Shown: positions 14,490 to 17,846 of the stretch, piece by piece
Layout of the letters: each line of letters starts with the position of its first letter
Position numbering within the stretch: position 1 is the stretch's first letter
Assembly: GCA_035690065.1 (NCBI GenBank)
Contig: DASSKW010000053.1
Span: 1 to 17,846 of the forward strand
Direction: 5' to 3'
DNA length: 17,846 nucleotides
Origin: DASSKW01 sp035690065
GTDB lineage: Bacteria; Pseudomonadota; Gammaproteobacteria; Natronospirales; REEB76
The notes under the pieces: generated by a model
What the model was told of the DNA's origin: nothing
What the model saw: only the letters and a program-made list of their open reading frames with translations
Database searches by the model: none
Translations under genes and position numbers: made by a program

Positions 14490-14495
14490 CTCCCC
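14490..14495 (-). promoter_or_regulatory. Strong ribosome-binding site filling the adhesin-FecR gap
   Basis: The whole nine-base gap between the adhesin stop codon and the FecR-domain start reads GGGGAGAGC on the minus strand. The near-perfect Shine-Dalgarno and the tight spacing indicate that both proteins come from one mRNA with coupled translation. Confidence 0.7.
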
Positions 14496-17400
14496 TTAAC
14501 CACGACAAACGCCGGAAGTATCGTCATCCTGCTCGACACTTCCGCCACCGCCACCGCTTTCGTTATCACCTGTATTCGTGGTTTTCTTTTTCTTCTGGTC
14601 ACTGTTGCCGTCACTGGTACCACTCGTGTTCTGTATCTCGCTTGCGGTCGGCACCTGGAAGTTCACCAGTTCAAACAGATTACCGACCAATCCGGTGGTC
14701 AGGATGTTCTCCAATCCGGTGACATTACCTGCTGTCTCTACCAGGAAATTGCTACCACCACCAAGCGTGATCTTGCCCTGGCTGCCTATCGTCATATCGC
14801 CCGTTGTCCCGGTCCCGCCTATCAGGAATGTCGTCCCCGGGAACAGATTCAACAGTGTGCCGCTCAGATTGAGCTGTGACGAAGTGCTCGTGCCCGGTTC
14901 GACACCGATACTGCCGGGCAGCGACACCGGCGCAAACTGCACCACTGTGCTGGCCGGCACACTGATCGGTCCGGTCAGGTTGTAGCTTGAAGCTTCCATA
15001 TACAGGTAATCACCCGTCAGGGTGAACTTGCCAAGCCCGAGCTTGCCGCCAGCAACAAATGTCGCATTGGGAGGCGTACCTGGCGATACCAGTCCCTGGG
15101 TCGCCAGTAACGCGATACCGGTCGAATCACCCACGACTCCCGGCACGCTGCCCGTACCTACCTTGAGCACCGCATCGTTGAGGGTGATATTGCCGCCGGC
15201 GAGCAACGCGAGTGCCGATGCGCTTAAATTGAGTGTCGGGGCGTTGCTTGAGGAATCACCAGTACTGTGGGGATCATGATTAATAAAGCGCAGCAAATTG
15301 GCCGGCAACGGGTCATCGATATTACCGCCAGCGGTGACCAGCACGTATCCGCTCACTGCCGCGTTCGTGAGCAGATGTGCATCACGCGTGGCTTCGACAT
15401 TGATATTCCCGTTGACGGTAGCTGCGCCGAATACCGATGTCGATCCGGCACTGCTGATGGTACTGATCGCAACACCCGCATCACCTGCGGTGAAGGTCAA
15501 TGGCGTCGTGGAGATGCGCGTATCGAGCAGTGTCACATTGCCGCTCGATGCGATTACACCCAGATTACCGACCGTCACCGTACCGGCACTGATATGGATC
15601 GCGACAAACAGCGGGCCTTCTGCCAACAGATTACCGGTAGTGACTTTACCAGTACCCGCCTTGCCTGACAGTTCGATTCCGGTCCAGTCGATGACGCCGG
15701 AACGCTTGAGTGTGAATGCATTCCCCTCCGACGGCGTATACACGTCAGTGACCGAGATATTTTCACCGGTACCGTCCACGGAAATGTTGCCGGTCTTGAT
15801 AGTGCCGCTCTTGATCTGAACACTGGCAGTCGGACCAGTCAGGCTGATCGCGCCGCCGATAGTAGCGGTACCCGTGTAATTATTATCGCCGTTGTAATGC
15901 GAGCTCGAACTCTGGCCCGAAGCCTGTGAGCCGCGGATATCGACAAGCATCCGGCCACCGGAACCGTTGGCGGTATGTTTGATGGAATAATTAAAAGCAC
16001 CGGAATTGGAAGAATGCATGCCGCTACCGTTGGCAGTAGCACGCGTAGCGGTACCGGTGATTCCACCCGTGATATTGACCGTCTTCCCGGCAATGGTGAC
16101 GTCGCCTTGACCCACGGCGGATACGGTAATGCTACCGCCGACCGTGATCGAAGTTGCTGGAGTTTCACAGCTGCAGTAGCTCGAACTCGACACGCCCTGC
16201 AACCGCACTCCCCCGATACCGCCGTTCAACGTACCCTGTTTGAAGCCGAACAAGTCGTCGCGATCACTCATGCCGCCAAAACTCTGATCATTTGAGCTCA
16301 GCACCAATTGGTTGGGCCCACCGCCACTCGATGAAAAGACTCCAGACGGAAGCTTCCCGGTACGGGAATATTTACCCGCTGCCTGCGTCACAGTGAGCGA
16401 TTGCGTCGTGATGGTATTGCCCTCGATACCCACCACCGCCTTGCCGATACCGGTGACGGTGATATTGCCCTGGACTTTCACGTCCTTCGCGATGTTGCCG
16501 GAACCGGCCAGCAAAAGTACGGCCGCCGTACCCGCGCTCTCGGTGGATGAATAGTTGACCGTGTGGCTATAGGAATCGATACCGGTCGCCTTATGCTGGA
16601 ATTTCTCGCCGCTTGCCGTGAGCGATATACCACGGGTCGTGATTCCACCGTCACCCTCGACGATCAGCTGTGCCGAAGGACCTTTGATCGTCACGGCGCC
16701 GCCCAGACTTGCACCGCTGTCATCATGGATAAGCAGCTCGGCCCTGCCCAGTTTTGTGCCGCTCTCCGAGTAAACGATATTCTGTGGTGAGCTATAAGAC
16801 AGTGTGCCGCTCTGCTTCATCTTGCCGGCAGTAGCGGTCAGGTTGACGGCGCCGCCCAGCGTGACCTTGGACGCACTGATGTCCACTCCGGCATACCCCA
16901 CCCCGGTCGCGTTGATCGCACCGGCCACCTTTACCGTGGTATTACCTGTGTTGAGGTTCTTGATAGCCAGCACTGCCTGACCGGTGCTACCCGATGCGGT
17001 ATAGATGTTGCCGTACGAGCCTGAATAATGGAAATGACCACCAGCACCCTTGAGGGTAATCCCGCCGTTGACGGTGATCGCATTGTTTCCGGTCCCGGTG
17101 GTCGCAAGCGTTACATTCGCCGCATCGCGGAAGAACGGATTTTCAGTGCTTGGATCCCCGCCGGCGAACGGTGTCAGTACGCCTTGTGCGGAGATCGCGC
17201 CGGTTGTGATGGTGGTGTTCTTGCCCGAGGCTGAAACCGAAACCAATCCACGTGCCACAGCATTCATGGCATTCAGCGCCCCGGTGTGGATGACAGCATT
17301 CTGATTACTCGCCGCATTCGCGGCGATTATCACCTCGGTACCGCTTACGTTGCCGACGGTTATATTCGCGCTGCCGCTCCCATAGTTATCACCCGTGATC

Positions 17401-17846
17401 GTTACATTCGATCCTGCCACGACATTGCCGACATGAATATTTATTGACCCCGAGCCATAGGCGGTCATCTGTAGATGAGAACCTTTGATGTTGCCGCCAA
17501 TATTAATGGTGTTGGCGACGTTATTGTTCTGTGTTACCGCGACAATGCCGGCAGCACTGATACCGCCGGTAACGTCGATGCTGTTCCCACCGATGTTGGT
17601 CAGCTCAACGCCGCCCCCATTGTTGGCCTTGATGGAACCATTAACTATCAGCTTGCCGGTACCGCTAGCAGAACCATTATTCATATACACAGCGATATAA
17701 CTGGGACCGAGGGCAGTCAGCGAACCGACACTGATATTGGATGCATTGGATCCGCTTTCATTGAGCGTGATGGTTATCCCAGCGCCGGTGACTTTCGCCA
17801 GGTGGATTGCGCCACAGCAACTGCCGATGTTGCTGGCCGTGACTGA
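14496..17846 (-). CDS. Large repetitive secreted adhesin, C-terminal part (filamentous-hemagglutinin-like)
   Basis: The frame is open from the window edge (17846) to TAA at 14496, giving 1116 residues with no N-terminus; the true start lies outside. The sequence is Gly, Ser, Thr, Asn and Val-rich with alternating polar/hydrophobic strands (GGNITVTG, GSGSINIHVGN, GAVNLTATAGK), as in right-handed beta-helix exoproteins of the two-partner secretion or autotransporter classes. Repeats of about 25-27 residues lie near 17243-17528 and five units of 72-78 residues or more lie within about 15900-17050. There is no C-terminal outer-membrane beta-barrel, so a separate TpsB-type transporter or a surface anchor is likely. 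The end is low-complexity: Lys4, Gly5, Asp3, then GVCRG. Cys pairs occur at 17814-17819 (CC) and 16167-16175 (CSC). The secreted FecR protein follows directly. Confidence 0.85.
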   Translation of the reverse strand, partial: SVTASNIGSCCGAIHLAKVTGAGITITLNESGSNASNISVGSLTALGPSYIAVYMNNGSASGTGKLIVNGSIKANNGGGVELTNIGGNSIDVTGGISAAGIVAVTQNNNVANTINIGGNIKGSHLQMTAYGSGSINIHVGNVVAGSNVTITGDNYGSGSANITVGNVSGTEVIIAANAASNQNAVIHTGALNAMNAVARGLVSVSASGKNTTITTGAISAQGVLTPFAGGDPSTENPFFRDAANVTLATTGTGNNAITVNGGITLKGAGGHFHYSGSYGNIYTASGSTGQAVLAIKNLNTGNTTVKVAGAINATGVGYAGVDISASKVTLGGAVNLTATAGKMKQSGTLSYSSPQNIVYSESGTKLGRAELLIHDDSGASLGGAVTIKGPSAQLIVEGDGGITTRGISLTASGEKFQHKATGIDSYSHTVNYSSTESAGTAAVLLLAGSGNIAKDVKVQGNITVTGIGKAVVGIEGNTITTQSLTVTQAAGKYSRTGKLPSGVFSSSGGGPNQLVLSSNDQSFGGMSDRDDLFGFKQGTLNGGIGGVRLQGVSSSSYCSCETPATSITVGGSITVSAVGQGDVTIAGKTVNITGGITGTATRATANGSGMHSSNSGAFNYSIKHTANGSGGRMLVDIRGSQASGQSSSSHYNGDNNYTGTATIGGAISLTGPTASVQIKSGTIKTGNISVDGTGENISVTDVYTPSEGNAFTLKRSGVIDWTGIELSGKAGTGKVTTGNLLAEGPLFVAIHISAGTVTVGNLGVIASSGNVTLLDTRISTTPLTFTAGDAGVAISTISSAGSTSVFGAATVNGNINVEATRDAHLLTNAAVSGYVLVTAGGNIDDPLPANLLRFINHDPHSTGDSSSNAPTLNLSASALALLAGGNITLNDAVLKVGTGSVPGVVGDSTGIALLATQGLVSPGTPPNATFVAGGKLGLGKFTLTGDYLYMEASSYNLTGPISVPASTVVQFAPVSLPGSIGVEPGTSTSSQLNLSGTLLNLFPGTTFLIGGTGTTGDMTIGSQGKITLGGGSNFLVETAGNVTGLENILTTGLVGNLFELVNFQVPTASEIQNTSGTSDGNSDQKKKKTTNTGDNESGGGGGSVEQDDDTSGVCRG

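Noticed and set aside
15267..15668. Plus-strand frames opposite the adhesin, including 15267-15668 and 17475-17846
   Set aside because: They arise from the biased repetitive codons of the minus-strand adhesin and show no coherent protein features.
15893..17528. CRISPR-like or tandem DNA repeats
   Set aside because: The periodicity is at protein level with diverged DNA; there are no identical direct repeats with uniform spacers.

Overview
The window is chromosomal DNA of moderately high GC from a Gram-negative bacterium, most likely a gammaproteobacterium. That guess rests on gene order and family content: a rubredoxin gene divergent from thiD-thiE-hemL, together with mpl, ubiX, rnd and adk. 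The exact genus cannot be read from the sequence. Most of the window is tightly packed housekeeping metabolism on both strands.

Layout. 1-229 holds no gene; a weak promoter may lie in front of a small secreted helical protein (230-637). Two PLP enzymes of amino acid synthesis follow on the plus strand, an IlvE-type aminotransferase (739-1662) and a CysK-type cysteine synthase (1707-2660). They converge on a class I O-methyltransferase (2732-3397, minus). A class II aldolase-like enzyme (3505-4065) is followed by a rubredoxin (4093-4257, minus) that is divergent from the cofactor operon thiD-thiE-hemL (4359-7061), whose genes overlap. A stand-alone cyclic-nucleotide-binding-domain protein (7123-7587) ends exactly at a 147-bp imperfect palindrome that looks like a MITE. 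Beyond it, in the opposite direction, runs a five-gene minus-strand operon (7741-11291): membrane protein, mpl (peptidoglycan recycling), VOC-fold protein, ubiX and a LON-domain protein. RNase D (11375-12535) converges on adk (12585-13601), and a second, truncated copy of the palindrome arm lies between them.

The right end (13767-17846, minus) is different in character. It holds the C-terminal 1116 residues of a very large, repetitive, Gly/Ser/Thr/Asn-rich secreted adhesin of the filamentous-hemagglutinin type, running off the window, and nine bases downstream of it a secreted FecR-domain protein. Both proteins end in a lone cysteine within the last three residues.

Most unusual points: (1) adenylate kinase carries a C-terminal tail of about 120 residues that is Lys/Ala/Pro-rich, has no acidic residue and resembles histone H1 or AlgP tails; (2) the same palindromic repeat family sits in two different convergent-gene gaps; (3) the adhesin/FecR pair with matching C-terminal cysteines and a 72-78-residue repeat architecture; (4) an aldolase-family protein with Asp where the fuculose-phosphate aldolase subgroup has its catalytic Glu; (5) thiD appears to start at or next to its own transcription start.
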